A stretch of DNA of 64,000 bases from JACDAL01 sp963849115 (lineage in GTDB: Bacteria > Actinomycetota > CADDZG01 > WHSQ01), in NCBI GenBank assembly GCA_963849115.1, contig CAWKGK010000008.1, positions 248,001 through 312,000 of the forward strand, written 5' to 3'. Numbering within the stretch: position 1 is the first letter of the stretch; each line of letters starts with the position of its first letter. Made by a program: the position numbers and the translations under genes. Shown one piece after another: positions 1 to 10,983 of this stretch. The notes beneath the pieces were generated by a model. That model was not told the origin of the DNA and ran no database searches. It worked only from the letters and a program-made list of their open reading frames with translations.

Positions 1-1
1 G

Positions 2-427
2 GACCTGCTCTTCCTGGGGCAGAAGGACGCACAACAGAACGCCGTCATCGCCCGCCTCATCGGGGATCTGTCCTACGGCGTGTCGATCACGGTTTGTCCC
101 ACGGTAAGGGAGTCCGACGGACTCGCCCTCTCGAGCCGTAACGCCTACCTCTCGAGCTCGCAGCGCGCCGCCGCTACCGTCCTTTACCGGGCCTTGGTGG
201 CGGGGCGTGAGCGCATCGAAGCCGGAGCTGCTGCAGAGGAGGCGGAGAGGGCCATGCAGGAGGTCCTCGCCGCGCAACAGGGGGTGGAGCCGGATTACGC
301 TCGCGTCGTGGACCCTCACTCGTTCCAGGCCCCCGAAGACGAGGGCCCCGTCTTGCTGGTGGTGGCGGCGAGGGTCGGAGGGGCTCGTCTCATCGACAAT
401 TTGACGGCGCATCCGGAGCGGGGCTGA
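2..427 (+). CDS. panC: Pantothenate synthetase, 3' part (5' end outside window)
   Basis: PanC condenses pantoate with beta-alanine using ATP, the last step of pantothenate (vitamin B5) synthesis in the cytosol. The frame is open from base 2 and ends in TGA at 425-427, so only about the last 141 residues are present. Diagnostic PanC sequences are visible: GQKDAQQ near the left edge and RESDGLALSSRN, part of the nucleotide/pantoate-binding region. The stop lies 1 base before the coaX start, so pantothenate synthesis and its phosphorylation are encoded together. panD is not between them. No damage is seen in the part present. Confidence 0.95.
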   Translation, partial: DLLFLGQKDAQQNAVIARLIGDLSYGVSITVCPTVRESDGLALSSRNAYLSSSQRAAATVLYRALVAGRERIEAGAAAEEAERAMQEVLAAQQGVEPDYARVVDPHSFQAPEDEGPVLLVVAARVGGARLIDNLTAHPERG

Positions 428-428
428 C

Positions 429-1214
429 GTGCTGCTGGCAATCGACGTGGGCAACAGCCAGACCCATCTTGGGGTCTTCCGCCGTGACGAGCTCGCTCAC
501 GAGTGGCGCATCTCGACGCGCGAAGCCCGCACCGCGGACGAGCTGGCGCTGATCTTCGGAGACTTCTTGGCGCTGGCCGGGCTGTCGTTCGACAACGAGA
601 TCACCGGAGTGGCGATCTCGTCGGTGGTTCCCCGCGCGACTCAGGAGTTGAGATCGATGACACTGCGCTACTTCGGCTTCGCCGCGGTGGTGGTCGAGCC
701 GGGCACGAAGACCGGAGTGGCTGTAGCGACCGACAACCCGCGGGAGGTGGGGGCCGACCGCATCGTCAACGCCGTGGCGGCGAGCGCGCTGTACGCGGGC
801 GAGCCGGTTGTGATCGTCGATTTCGGCACCGCCATCACCGTCGACGCGGTCTCTGCTCGAGGCGAGTACCTGGGAGGGGCGATCGCCCCCGGGATAGAGA
901 CGGCGGCGACGGCTCTGTTCCAGTCGACGGCGCAGATCCGCCGGGTCGAGCTCGTGGCCCCCGCCCACGTTATCGGCAAGAACACTGTCACCGCCGTCCA
1001 ATCGGGCATCGTTTTCGGTACCGCGGCGCTCGTCGATGGTCTCGTCGAGCAGGTCAGCAAGGAGCTCGGTGGGAGCGCCAGGGTGGTCGCAACTGGGGGG
1101 GCTGCCGGGGCCGTAATCGAGCATTCGAACCGCATCGAGCAAGTAGAGCCGCACCTGACTCTCCAGGGCCTCAAGCTGATCTTCGAGCTCAACGCAGTAC
1201 GCACCGCGTCGTGA
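429..1214 (+). CDS. coaX: Type III pantothenate kinase
   Basis: CoaX phosphorylates pantothenate with ATP, the first committed step of coenzyme A synthesis. The 261-residue protein opens with the ASKHA phosphate motif DVGNSQT (residues 6-12) and has the second conserved block DFGTAITVDAV around residue 135, as expected for the type III family, which is known to need a monovalent cation and to escape CoA feedback. The start is GTG, directly after panC. The stop TGA overlaps the GTG of lysS (GTGA at 1211-1214), suggesting a translationally coupled panC-coaX-lysS unit. Confidence 0.95.
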   Translation: MLLAIDVGNSQTHLGVFRRDELAHEWRISTREARTADELALIFGDFLALAGLSFDNEITGVAISSVVPRATQELRSMTLRYFGFAAVVVEPGTKTGVAVATDNPREVGADRIVNAVAASALYAGEPVVIVDFGTAITVDAVSARGEYLGGAIAPGIETAATALFQSTAQIRRVELVAPAHVIGKNTVTAVQSGIVFGTAALVDGLVEQVSKELGGSARVVATGGAAGAVIEHSNRIEQVEPHLTLQGLKLIFELNAVRTAS

Positions 1215-2656
1215 CAGAGGGCTCGGACGTCTATCCCTACCGATTCGAGCGCACTACCAGCGTGGCCGGGCTGAGGGAGCGCTTTTCGGAGCTGGGCGCA
1301 GGCCTTGAGTCGGGAGCTCAAGCCTCGATCGCCGGCCGCCTGCGGACCGTGCGCACACACGGGAAATTGGCGTTCGCCGACCTGGAGGATGCCTCGGGCC
1401 GCATCCAACTGTTCGCTCAGCGGGACGTTCTCGGCGAGGAGGCGATGGAGGAGTTCGCCCGCCTCGGCGTGGGCGACGTGGTCGGGGCCGAAGGGGAGGT
1501 CGTCACCACGCGCAGGGGGGAGCTGTCGCTCAGGGTGACGAGGGTCACCGTGCTCGCTCCGTGCTTGCGCTCGATGCCGGAGAAGTGGCACGGGATGACC
1601 GAGGTCGAGAGCCGCTACCGGCAGCGTTATCTCGACCTTCTCGTCAACCCCGCGGCGAGAGAGGTCGTGACGGGCCGGGCGGCGGCCAACACAGCAGCTC
1701 GCCGCCTGCTCGAGGAACGGGGCTTTATCGAGGTGGAGACCCCGATTTTGCACCCCCTCGCGGGCGGAGCGGTGGCGCGGCCCTTTCGGACGCATCACAA
1801 CGCCCTCGACATGGACCTGTTCCTTCGGATCGCGCCCGAGCTCTACCTCAAGCGGCTCTTGATCGGGGGCCTCGAGCGTGTCTACGAGCTCAACCGCAGT
1901 TTCCGCAATGAGGGCGTCTCCTCGCGCCACAACCCCGAGTACACGATGCTCGAGGCATACGAGGCGTACGCCGATTACCAGGACACGATGTCGTTGGTCG
2001 AGGATCTGGTTCGGGCCGTGGCAGTGGCGGTGACGGGTTCTCTTCAACTGAACGCCCCGGAGGGGACGATCGACCTCGAGGGGCCTTTTTCGCGGATCAC
2101 AATGTTCGAGGCTGTTGAGGAGACGACGGGGATCGACCTGCGCCCGGCCTGGTACGACCATGACGACGACGGGCTCCTGGCCGCGGGGGCCGAGCTCGGG
2201 GTCGCCTTGAACCCCTCTTGGGCCCGCGGCAAGGTAGTGGCCGAGATCTTCGAGTCGTGCGCCGAGAAGGCGCTACTTCAACCCACCTTCGTGGTCGGTT
2301 TCCCCGTGGAGGTGTCCCCGCTGGCCAAGGGCCACCGCTCGATTGAGGGCTTCACCGAGCATGCCGACCTGGTCATCGGGGGCGTGGAGATGTGCCCCTG
2401 CTATTCAGAGCTCAACGATCCCGCCGAGCAGAGACGTCGCTTCGAGCAGCAGGCGCAGGCGCGGGCGCAGGGGGACGAGGAGGCCACGCTGCCGGACGAA
2501 GACTTCCTCGAAGCGTTGTCCTACGGGATGCCGCCGGCGGGAGGTTTCGGGCTCGGGGTCGACCGGCTGCTTACCCTTCTGCTCGGCGCTCCCTCGATCC
2601 GAGAGGTGATCCTCTTCCCGACGCTGCGCCCGACCCAGCAACCGAGTGGTGGTTAG
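1211..2656 (+). CDS. lysS: Lysyl-tRNA synthetase, class II
   Basis: Charges tRNA-Lys with lysine. The reading frame is open far upstream (across coaX), but the GTG at 1211 overlapping the coaX stop gives a 481-residue protein of usual LysRS length. An N-terminal OB-fold anticodon-binding domain (about residues 40-130) is followed by the class II catalytic core: motif 2 region RNEGVSSRHNPEYTMLE near residue 232 and motif 3 GFGLGVDRLL near the C-terminus. The usual GANARPF active-site loop reads GAVARPF here, a small change of uncertain effect. Coupled to coaX; the gene ends 72 bases before the next start. Confidence 0.96.
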   Translation: MTEGSDVYPYRFERTTSVAGLRERFSELGAGLESGAQASIAGRLRTVRTHGKLAFADLEDASGRIQLFAQRDVLGEEAMEEFARLGVGDVVGAEGEVVTTRRGELSLRVTRVTVLAPCLRSMPEKWHGMTEVESRYRQRYLDLLVNPAAREVVTGRAAANTAARRLLEERGFIEVETPILHPLAGGAVARPFRTHHNALDMDLFLRIAPELYLKRLLIGGLERVYELNRSFRNEGVSSRHNPEYTMLEAYEAYADYQDTMSLVEDLVRAVAVAVTGSLQLNAPEGTIDLEGPFSRITMFEAVEETTGIDLRPAWYDHDDDGLLAAGAELGVALNPSWARGKVVAEIFESCAEKALLQPTFVVGFPVEVSPLAKGHRSIEGFTEHADLVIGGVEMCPCYSELNDPAEQRRRFEQQAQARAQGDEEATLPDEDFLEALSYGMPPAGGFGLGVDRLLTLLLGAPSIREVILFPTLRPTQQPSGG

Positions 2657-2728
2657 GTGACCAGATAGAGCATCTGAGCAGCACTCGGCGGGCGTTTCCT
2701 ACGTCCAAGGGCCATGAGAAGATGCCCC

Positions 2729-4135
2729 ATGGCTGGGTTCCGTCCGCTGGTCTTCCTCGCGGCGGCCGCGATCGCCTTGTCGGCGTGCGAGCCGACGTCG
2801 CCGGCCGTCGCACCGCGTCGTCCTCACAACACTCCCAGCAGCTCCGACACCCGCATCGTCGGGCTGGTGGGAACGCTGTCGGGCGCGGGGTCGTGGCGCG
2901 GCGAGGACGCTTTCGAGGGAGCGGACGTCGGTGTAAGCGTTCTCAACAGAAACCTTGATCGGGGGCAACCCAGCTTCGAGCTGGTGACGCTGGACGACCA
3001 GGGGGAGCCGAGGCGCGCCGGGCGGCTAATTGCTCGCCTGGCGGCAGAAGAGCGGACGGTTGGAATCGTGTACGCGGGCCCCCTGGACGGTTTGGAGGGG
3101 GCCGAACCAGCGCTTGCCGAGGCGGGTATCCCGCTACTGTCGAGCTTCTCCGACGTGGCCTCGCGGGGAGCTCTGAGCAAGCATGTTTTTCAGGTCGCCA
3201 CCCCCCTGACGTGGGAGGCTCGCCGAATCGGGCACTATCTGTTGAACGATCGTCGCTATCTCTCGATAGGGGCGCTGATCGACGAGACGCCGGAGGGCAA
3301 GTTGTCGGCGACGGCTTTGCGTGAGGCGCTGGATAGGAAGATCGGCGTCCAATGGTTCGAGCCGGAGACGGAGGACCTCAGACCGCCCCTCGAGCGCCTG
3401 CGGGAGCGGGCCGTCGAAGCCATCGTCGTCCACGGGTCTCCGGCGGACTTCGCACGAACGCTGAGGACGCTGGACGACATGGACGCCAGGTACCGCACCA
3501 CGCAAGCGGCCCGCATCGCGTCCGCCCCTCCCAGCCGCTTTCCCGGGGGGCCCCTCACACCGTGGCAGCCGCAGGTGGTGGGCTTCGACGACGCGATCGT
3601 CCCCTCAGGCCTGCACCGGCCGCCGCCGGGAACCGTGGCGGCGGCATCCTACGAGCGGGGGGTTCATTACCTGCCGATCGACAGCTTTCTTGAGTTCCGC
3701 GAGACCTACTCGATGTGGTGGGAGAACGCCCCCCTGGGTCGCGAGCAGAGGGCGTTCGAAGCGGTTCGAATTCTGGGCTGGGCCGCTACCACGGGAGCCT
3801 TGGATCTCGCCGTGGCGCTCGAGCGGATTCCCCCGGTTCGCTTCGGAGGCGCCGACATAACACTGTCCCCGACGGACCACGTGATAGGTGCCCCGCGTGA
3901 CGTTGGCCTTTGGGTCGTCCCCCGGCCGGGCATTCGGGTTCAGGAGCGGGCCCGGCTCCCGCGCGGGCTCCCCTGGGTTCCCCTGGCGCGCGCCTTCGCA
4001 TCCGGGGGGCGCACCCGGCTCGAGAGGCAGGACTGGACCTCGTTGTTTGCTTTCATCCCGCCCAGGAGCCTGGCCCCCCGGTTTCAGAACATGCGTTTCG
4101 GAGTGACCACCCCCGCCTCGGACCCCGTTCATTGA
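2729..4135 (+). CDS. Type I periplasmic-binding-fold lipoprotein (branched-chain amino acid ABC binding-protein-like)
   Basis: Predicted secreted lipoprotein of 468 residues. The N-terminus is a short hydrophobic signal peptide ending in the lipobox LSAC, with the lipidated Cys at residue 20 if translation starts at ATG 2729; an in-frame ATG at 2714 adds five residues, but AGAAG lies 7 bases before 2729. The body resembles LivJ-like receptor domains (opening IVGLVGTLSGAGSWRGEDAFEGA is family-like, paired Rossmann lobes). No matching permease or ATPase genes are adjacent, so the ligand is unknown and a sensing rather than transport role is possible. Family-level call only. Confidence 0.7.
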   Translation: MAGFRPLVFLAAAAIALSACEPTSPAVAPRRPHNTPSSSDTRIVGLVGTLSGAGSWRGEDAFEGADVGVSVLNRNLDRGQPSFELVTLDDQGEPRRAGRLIARLAAEERTVGIVYAGPLDGLEGAEPALAEAGIPLLSSFSDVASRGALSKHVFQVATPLTWEARRIGHYLLNDRRYLSIGALIDETPEGKLSATALREALDRKIGVQWFEPETEDLRPPLERLRERAVEAIVVHGSPADFARTLRTLDDMDARYRTTQAARIASAPPSRFPGGPLTPWQPQVVGFDDAIVPSGLHRPPPGTVAAASYERGVHYLPIDSFLEFRETYSMWWENAPLGREQRAFEAVRILGWAATTGALDLAVALERIPPVRFGGADITLSPTDHVIGAPRDVGLWVVPRPGIRVQERARLPRGLPWVPLARAFASGGRTRLERQDWTSLFAFIPPRSLAPRFQNMRFGVTTPASDPVH

Positions 4136-4372
4136 ACGATCTCCGACCAACCCCACGCCCGGCAGAACCCCTCCCACGTGGCTTGGAACCTGTGGTGTGG
4201 TTGCGGCCCCGACGACTGATTCAGGGTTGGCGCCCAAGTCGCCGATGAAGAGCAGAGGAGTTTCAGGGCGTCGAAAAAGTTGCACAGGTCTCGTTCGTGG
4301 GAAGCTTTGGCCGTTCCGGACGGTTGAAGCACTCGTGGGGGAGGCGGCAGAGTCTTATGGTTGCCGTCTCCG

Positions 4373-4378
4373 TATAAT
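4373..4378 (+). promoter_or_regulatory. Candidate -10 box for clpC
   Basis: Perfect TATAAT in otherwise GC-rich DNA, 110 bases before clpC. No good -35 hexamer lies 16-19 bases upstream, so it may depend on an activator or an alternative upstream contact. Transcription would start near 4385. Confidence 0.45.
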
Positions 4379-4392
4379 GACCGCAAGGGGAG

Positions 4393-4417
4393 CCCGGGCC
4401 ACGGCCCGGGTTGTTTT
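4393..4417 (+). terminator. Intrinsic-terminator-like hairpin in the clpC leader
   Basis: CCCGGGC (4393-4399) pairs with GCCCGGG (4404-4410) over a 4-base loop and is followed by TTGTTTTT. It lies about 8 bases after the expected start from the TATAAT box, so it could end upstream transcripts or attenuate clpC. Confidence 0.55.
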
Positions 4418-4487
4418 TCCCGGAATCCTCCGTGGCAGCAGTGCGGAATCGCCGCCACGGAGCTAGAGGCAAAGGAGGCGTGGCCCA

Positions 4488-7004
<2,517 letters not shown>

Positions 7005-7030
7005 CCGAACCACACACAAGAAGGCGGACG

Positions 7031-7054
7031 GGCCCGGCGAAAGCCGGGCCTTTT
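7031..7054 (+). terminator. Rho-independent terminator after clpC
   Basis: Perfect 8-bp stem GGCCCGGC/GCCGGGCC (7031-7038, 7043-7050) closed by a GAAA tetraloop and followed by TTTT, 26 bases after the clpC stop. Confidence 0.8.
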
Positions 7055-7152
7055 CGCGGGACGCCCTCACCCCCCGAACACCGGTTCCCGCCTGCCCCCG
7101 GCCCCGGCACCTCGGTCGGATAGGGGAGCCACTCGTGCGAGGCTCTATACAG

Positions 7153-7173
7153 GAGCCGCCGCCTCGGCGGCTC
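7153..7173. other. Hairpin before the ABC exporter genes
   Basis: Perfect 8-bp inverted repeat GAGCCGCC (7153-7160) and GGCGGCTC (7166-7173) with a 5-base loop, 48 bases before the ABC ATPase start. There is no T-run. It may be an operator or an mRNA leader hairpin; the function is not shown. Confidence 0.4.
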
Positions 7174-7220
7174 TCTGCACGACCGAGCTTCGAAAACGAA
7201 ACGAAAGGCGCTGCGCCTCG

Positions 7221-7973
7221 ATGAGCCGCTTCTCGATATCGGTGGGGAGAAAGCGTTCGAGCTTGCCGGATCCCGCGCCGCAGGGCGGTTCGGACGACGG
7301 CACCATTCTCGTCGCCACCGGGGTCCGCAAGCTCTACAGGACCGGGGCGGAGACCGTCGAGGCCCTGCGCGGCCTCGATCTCTCGATTCGGCGCGGCGAG
7401 TTCCTCGCCGTCATGGGGCCGTCCGGCTCGGGCAAGACCACCCTGCTCAACTGCCTCTCCGGGCTCGACGACATCGACTCCGGGTCGGTGGTGGTGGAAG
7501 GCAAGGACATCCACAAGCTCTCCGACGCGCGGCGCACCCGTGATCGGGCCGAGCGGATGGGCTTCATCTTCCAGGCCTTCAACCTCATCCCTGTCTTCAC
7601 CGCGGCGGAGAACGTCGAGCTCCCGCTCCTTCTCGCCGGGGTGGGAGTGTCCGATGCCCGGCGGCGTGCCGAGGAGACACTGGAGCGAGTCGGCCTTGGG
7701 CACCGGAAGGGCCATCGTCCCAACGAGCTCTCCGGCGGTGAGCAGCAGCGCGTCACGATCGCCCGTGCGCTGGCCGGCCGCCCCGCGCTCGTATGGGCGG
7801 ACGAGCCCACCGGCAACCTCGACACGGAGACAGCTTCCTCGGTGCTGGATCTGTTGTCGGAGCTCAACCGTGACGGACTGACGCTCGTGCTCGTTACTCA
7901 CGACGCCTCCATGGGCGAGCGGGCCGAGAGGCTCGTGCGCATGCGCGACGGCGCCATCGAGACCGCAGCCTGA
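7221..7973 (+). CDS. ABC transporter ATP-binding protein, MacB/LolD type
   Basis: Cytoplasmic ATPase of 250 residues that would power the permease encoded 5 bases downstream. Walker A is GPSGSGKTT, the ABC signature LSGGEQQR and Walker B ALVWADEPTGNLD, followed by the H-loop VTHD. The sequence pattern, including DADEP-like ADEPTGNLD and the short length, is that of the LolD/MacB/FtsE group, which drives mechanotransmission or lipoprotein/peptide export rather than import. About 25 residues precede the core beta-strand, so translation could start later than ATG 7221. No substrate can be read from the sequence. Confidence 0.92.
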   Translation: MSRFSISVGRKRSSLPDPAPQGGSDDGTILVATGVRKLYRTGAETVEALRGLDLSIRRGEFLAVMGPSGSGKTTLLNCLSGLDDIDSGSVVVEGKDIHKLSDARRTRDRAERMGFIFQAFNLIPVFTAAENVELPLLLAGVGVSDARRRAEETLERVGLGHRKGHRPNELSGGEQQRVTIARALAGRPALVWADEPTGNLDTETASSVLDLLSELNRDGLTLVLVTHDASMGERAERLVRMRDGAIETAA

Positions 7974-7978
7974 TAGCC

Positions 7979-10849
7979 GTGGAGAGCGCCCTCTTGCTTG
8001 TTCCCGTGCTCATGGTGCTTGCCGCCCTGTGGTGGGTGGCCCATCGCCGGGTCCCCCGTCGCTTGGCGCTCCGAAATGCCCGGCGTAGGCCGGCAGAGAG
8101 CGCCCTGGTGGTGGCGGGGAGCCTCCTGGGGGCGGCCCTTATCACCGGCAGCCTCATCGTCGGCGACACGCTCGACTCCTCGATCCGGGTGAGCGCCGCC
8201 ACTCAGCTGGGCCCGGTAGACGAGACCATCACGCTGCCTCAGGCTTCGCAGGCGCGCGCTCTGCAGGCCCGCATCGAGGCGCTCGAAGCCCCCATCGACG
8301 GAGTCATCTCCTTTCTGCGGGTGCCGGTGGCCGTGGCCGACGGGACCGGACCGGACGCCAAGGCCGAGCCAGACGCTCGCCTCGTGGAGCTGGACTTCAC
8401 CCGCGGGCGCAGATTCGGCTCGGACGTGGCCGCCACCGGGCTTTCGGGGGACACTCCGAGCCCCGGCGAAGTCGCCCTCACCGAGGACCTCGCCGTAACG
8501 CTGGGCGCGACCGTGGGCGACGAGGTGGAGGTTTACCTCTACGGCACCAGGCGTTCCCTCGAGGTCGTCAGACTCTTGCCTCGCCTCGGCCTCGCCGGCT
8601 TCTGGGTCGGCTTCGAGAGCGCCAGCAGCAATGCTTTCGTCGCGCCCGGGACCGTGAAGGATGCGCTCGGTTCCGAGCTGCCGAAGGGCGCGGTTCCGCC
8701 CACGACAACTATCGCCGTGTCCAACCGGGGCGATGTCGAGGGCGGCGCACTTCTCACAGAGAGGGTGACTGAGGCGATCGAGCAGGAGTTGGGCACCGAC
8801 GCGCTTCGGGTCGAGCCTCTCAAGCAGGATCTTCTCGAGCGAGCCGAAGAGCAGGGGCAGCAATTCTCGGAGCTGTTCTTGAGCATCGGCTCGTTCGCCG
8901 TGCTCGCGGGCATCCTGCTGCTCATCAACATCTTCGTCATGCTCGCAGAGGAACGAAAGAGCCAGCTCGGCATGTTGCGGGCGGTCGGAATGACGCGCTC
9001 GGATCTGGTGCGTTCGTTCATTCTCGAAGGGACCCTCTACGCGCTCGTGGCGAGCGTTCTGGGGGCCGGCGCCGGGATTGGGGTCGGCTGGGCGATCGTC
9101 AAGCTGGCGGCGCCCATTTTTTCGGGCGGGGGAGATCTCTCCCTGGACCTCGCCTTCGCGCTGAGCCGCGACAGCCTCATCTCCGGCTTTGTGATCGGTT
9201 TCCTGATCTCGATTCTGACCGTGATCGGCACCAGCGCTCGGATCGCTCGCATCAACATCATCCGGGCCATCCGTGACCTGCCCGATCCGGTCCGCTCCGC
9301 CCCCCGGCTGTGGGCGTTGGCGGGCGGTGGATTGCTGTCGCTGGGAGCGGCCGGCTTGTTCGTCGTACTGCTAGGCGAACGAGACGCGTGGGCGATAGCG
9401 ATCATGGGGCCCCCTCTGGCTGCCTTTGGTCTCCTCCCGACGGGGTCCCGGCTCATGGGCCGCCGCACCGCCGTCCTCATCGCCGCCGCCGGGGCGCTGG
9501 CCTGGGGCATCTTTGGGAACTCGATCACCGGAGGACAGTTCTTCGACTCCGGAGAGATCGTCGCGTTCGTCTTCCAGGGGGTGTTGCTGACCTTCTCCGC
9601 AGTCATTCTGTTGTCTCAGAGCCAGGAGTCATTCGAAGGCGGGATCCGGCTCGTGGCTGCCCGCAGCCTGCCGCTGCGGCTGGGCCTTGCCTATCCCTTG
9701 GCCCGGCGCTTCCGCACCGGGCTCACCCTCGGCATGTATGCGCTCGTGATCTTCACGATGACGTTCATCGCCGTGCTCACTAACGTCTTCACCGGGCAGA
9801 TCGATCGCGCCACGAAGGACGAGGCTGGAGGATTCGAGCTGCTCGTTACCGCCTCGGAGGCGAACCCTCCCGCAGCCCGCGCCCTGGAACGTGCCGACGG
9901 CGTCGAGCGCGTCTCGGCTCAGGTGCACGGCACCGCGTTGTGGCGGCCCCCATCCCTCAGCGAGCCCATGCCGTGGCCGGTGACCGGAGTCGAGAAGAGC
10001 TTTGTGAGGATCGGGCCGCCGGCGATCGAGGAGCGAGCCCCCCGCTTTGTCGACGACAAGGCAGTGTGGCGTCGATTGGTGTCGGATCCCACCACCGTGA
10101 TCGTCGATGTTTTCTTCCTGCAGACGGGCGGGGGCCCTCCCGCCAGCCCGGTGGAGCCGGGCGAAACCATCGAGGTCATCGACCCGGTGACCGGGGCGGG
10201 CGTAGAGCGGCGGGTCATCGGGATCACCGGCTCGGGGCAGTCCTTCTCAGGTGCATTCATGGCGAAGCGCTCGGTCGCAGAGGTGTTCTCGGGCCGGGTC
10301 GCCGCCAACCGTTTCTACGTCGTGGCCGAGCCATCGGTCCCCGATCTCGATGCCGTCGCCGCCGGCTTGCAGGGTCGCTTCGTGGACAACGGGGTTGAGG
10401 CCCGATCGTTCCGCTCGATTATCGAGGAGAGCCAACGGCTCAACCTGCAGTTCCTGCAGCTCATGCAGGGCTATCTTGCGCTGGGCTTGCTGGTCGGCAT
10501 CGCCGGCCTGGGCGTGGTCATGGTACGAGCGGTGAGAGAACGGCGGCACGAGATCGGCGTGCTGCGAGCGTTGGGTTTCCTTGCCCCCATGGTGAGGCGC
10601 TCGTTCGTCCTCGAGTCGGGGTTTACGGCGTTGGAGGGGATCCTGGTGGGCTCCACCCTCGCCTTGGTGACCTCGGCCCAGCTCGTCGGCAACGGCGACT
10701 TCGGAGAGGGCATCGAGTTCGTCATCCCGTGGTCCGCGGTGGCCTTGCTGTGCGCGATCTCGCTGGTGGCGTCCCTGCTGGCCACCTTATGGCCGGCGCA
10801 ACAGGCGTCGAGGATCCCGCCGGCGGTGGCGCTGAGGGTGGCCGAGTAG
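7979..10849 (+). CDS. ABC transporter permease with two FtsX domains (MacB-like)
   Basis: Membrane partner of the preceding ATPase; GTG start 5 bases after its stop. The 956-residue protein has two N-terminal hydrophobic segments (about 5-20 and 42-60), an extracytoplasmic domain, a first FtsX domain (about 295-425, containing EERKSQLGMLRAVGMTR), a central block of membrane helices, a second extracytoplasmic domain, and a second FtsX domain (about 830-950, containing RERRHEIGVLRALGF). This duplicated layout is the usual actinobacterial fused form of MacB-type permeases, so one polypeptide may form the whole transmembrane part. Substrate unknown. Confidence 0.9.
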   Translation: MESALLLVPVLMVLAALWWVAHRRVPRRLALRNARRRPAESALVVAGSLLGAALITGSLIVGDTLDSSIRVSAATQLGPVDETITLPQASQARALQARIEALEAPIDGVISFLRVPVAVADGTGPDAKAEPDARLVELDFTRGRRFGSDVAATGLSGDTPSPGEVALTEDLAVTLGATVGDEVEVYLYGTRRSLEVVRLLPRLGLAGFWVGFESASSNAFVAPGTVKDALGSELPKGAVPPTTTIAVSNRGDVEGGALLTERVTEAIEQELGTDALRVEPLKQDLLERAEEQGQQFSELFLSIGSFAVLAGILLLINIFVMLAEERKSQLGMLRAVGMTRSDLVRSFILEGTLYALVASVLGAGAGIGVGWAIVKLAAPIFSGGGDLSLDLAFALSRDSLISGFVIGFLISILTVIGTSARIARINIIRAIRDLPDPVRSAPRLWALAGGGLLSLGAAGLFVVLLGERDAWAIAIMGPPLAAFGLLPTGSRLMGRRTAVLIAAAGALAWGIFGNSITGGQFFDSGEIVAFVFQGVLLTFSAVILLSQSQESFEGGIRLVAARSLPLRLGLAYPLARRFRTGLTLGMYALVIFTMTFIAVLTNVFTGQIDRATKDEAGGFELLVTASEANPPAARALERADGVERVSAQVHGTALWRPPSLSEPMPWPVTGVEKSFVRIGPPAIEERAPRFVDDKAVWRRLVSDPTTVIVDVFFLQTGGGPPASPVEPGETIEVIDPVTGAGVERRVIGITGSGQSFSGAFMAKRSVAEVFSGRVAANRFYVVAEPSVPDLDAVAAGLQGRFVDNGVEARSFRSIIEESQRLNLQFLQLMQGYLALGLLVGIAGLGVVMVRAVRERRHEIGVLRALGFLAPMVRRSFVLESGFTALEGILVGSTLALVTSAQLVGNGDFGEGIEFVIPWSAVALLCAISLVASLLATLWPAQQASRIPPAVALRVAE

Positions 10850-10867
10850 GCGAGCGGCATTTTCGGC

Positions 10868-10930
10868 TCGGTACTCAAACGCGCGCCGCGCGCTCCCGAG
10901 TACCGAATCGGTGCTTGAGAGCGCGTTGAG
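10868..10930. other. Overlapping inverted repeats between exporter and radA
   Basis: TCGGTACTC (10868-10876) pairs perfectly with GAGTACCGA (10898-10906). CTCAAACGCGC (10874-10884) can instead pair with GCGCGTTGAG (10921-10930), apart from one extra A. The two helices share bases 10874-10876, so they exclude each other. No T-run follows either one. Confidence 0.5.
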
Positions 10931-10983
10931 CGTGATTCGCTACCTCGGCAAGACTGTCACAGGCCCCCGATAGGTTCGTGCCC

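Larger units (their letters stand above)
4136..4487. other. clpC upstream region (no gene)
   Basis: This 352-base gap holds no convincing gene. It contains a perfect TATAAT at 4373-4378, a GC-rich hairpin with a T-rich tail at 4393-4417 and the strong clpC Shine-Dalgarno AAAGGAGG at about 4470-4477. I saw no CtsR-type tandem heptads and no CIRCE element, the operators common for clp genes in Firmicutes. Confidence 0.6.

Noticed and set aside
4136..4487. CtsR, CIRCE or HAIR operators before clpC
   Set aside because: No tandem heptads or long inverted repeats of those types were found on reading the gap.
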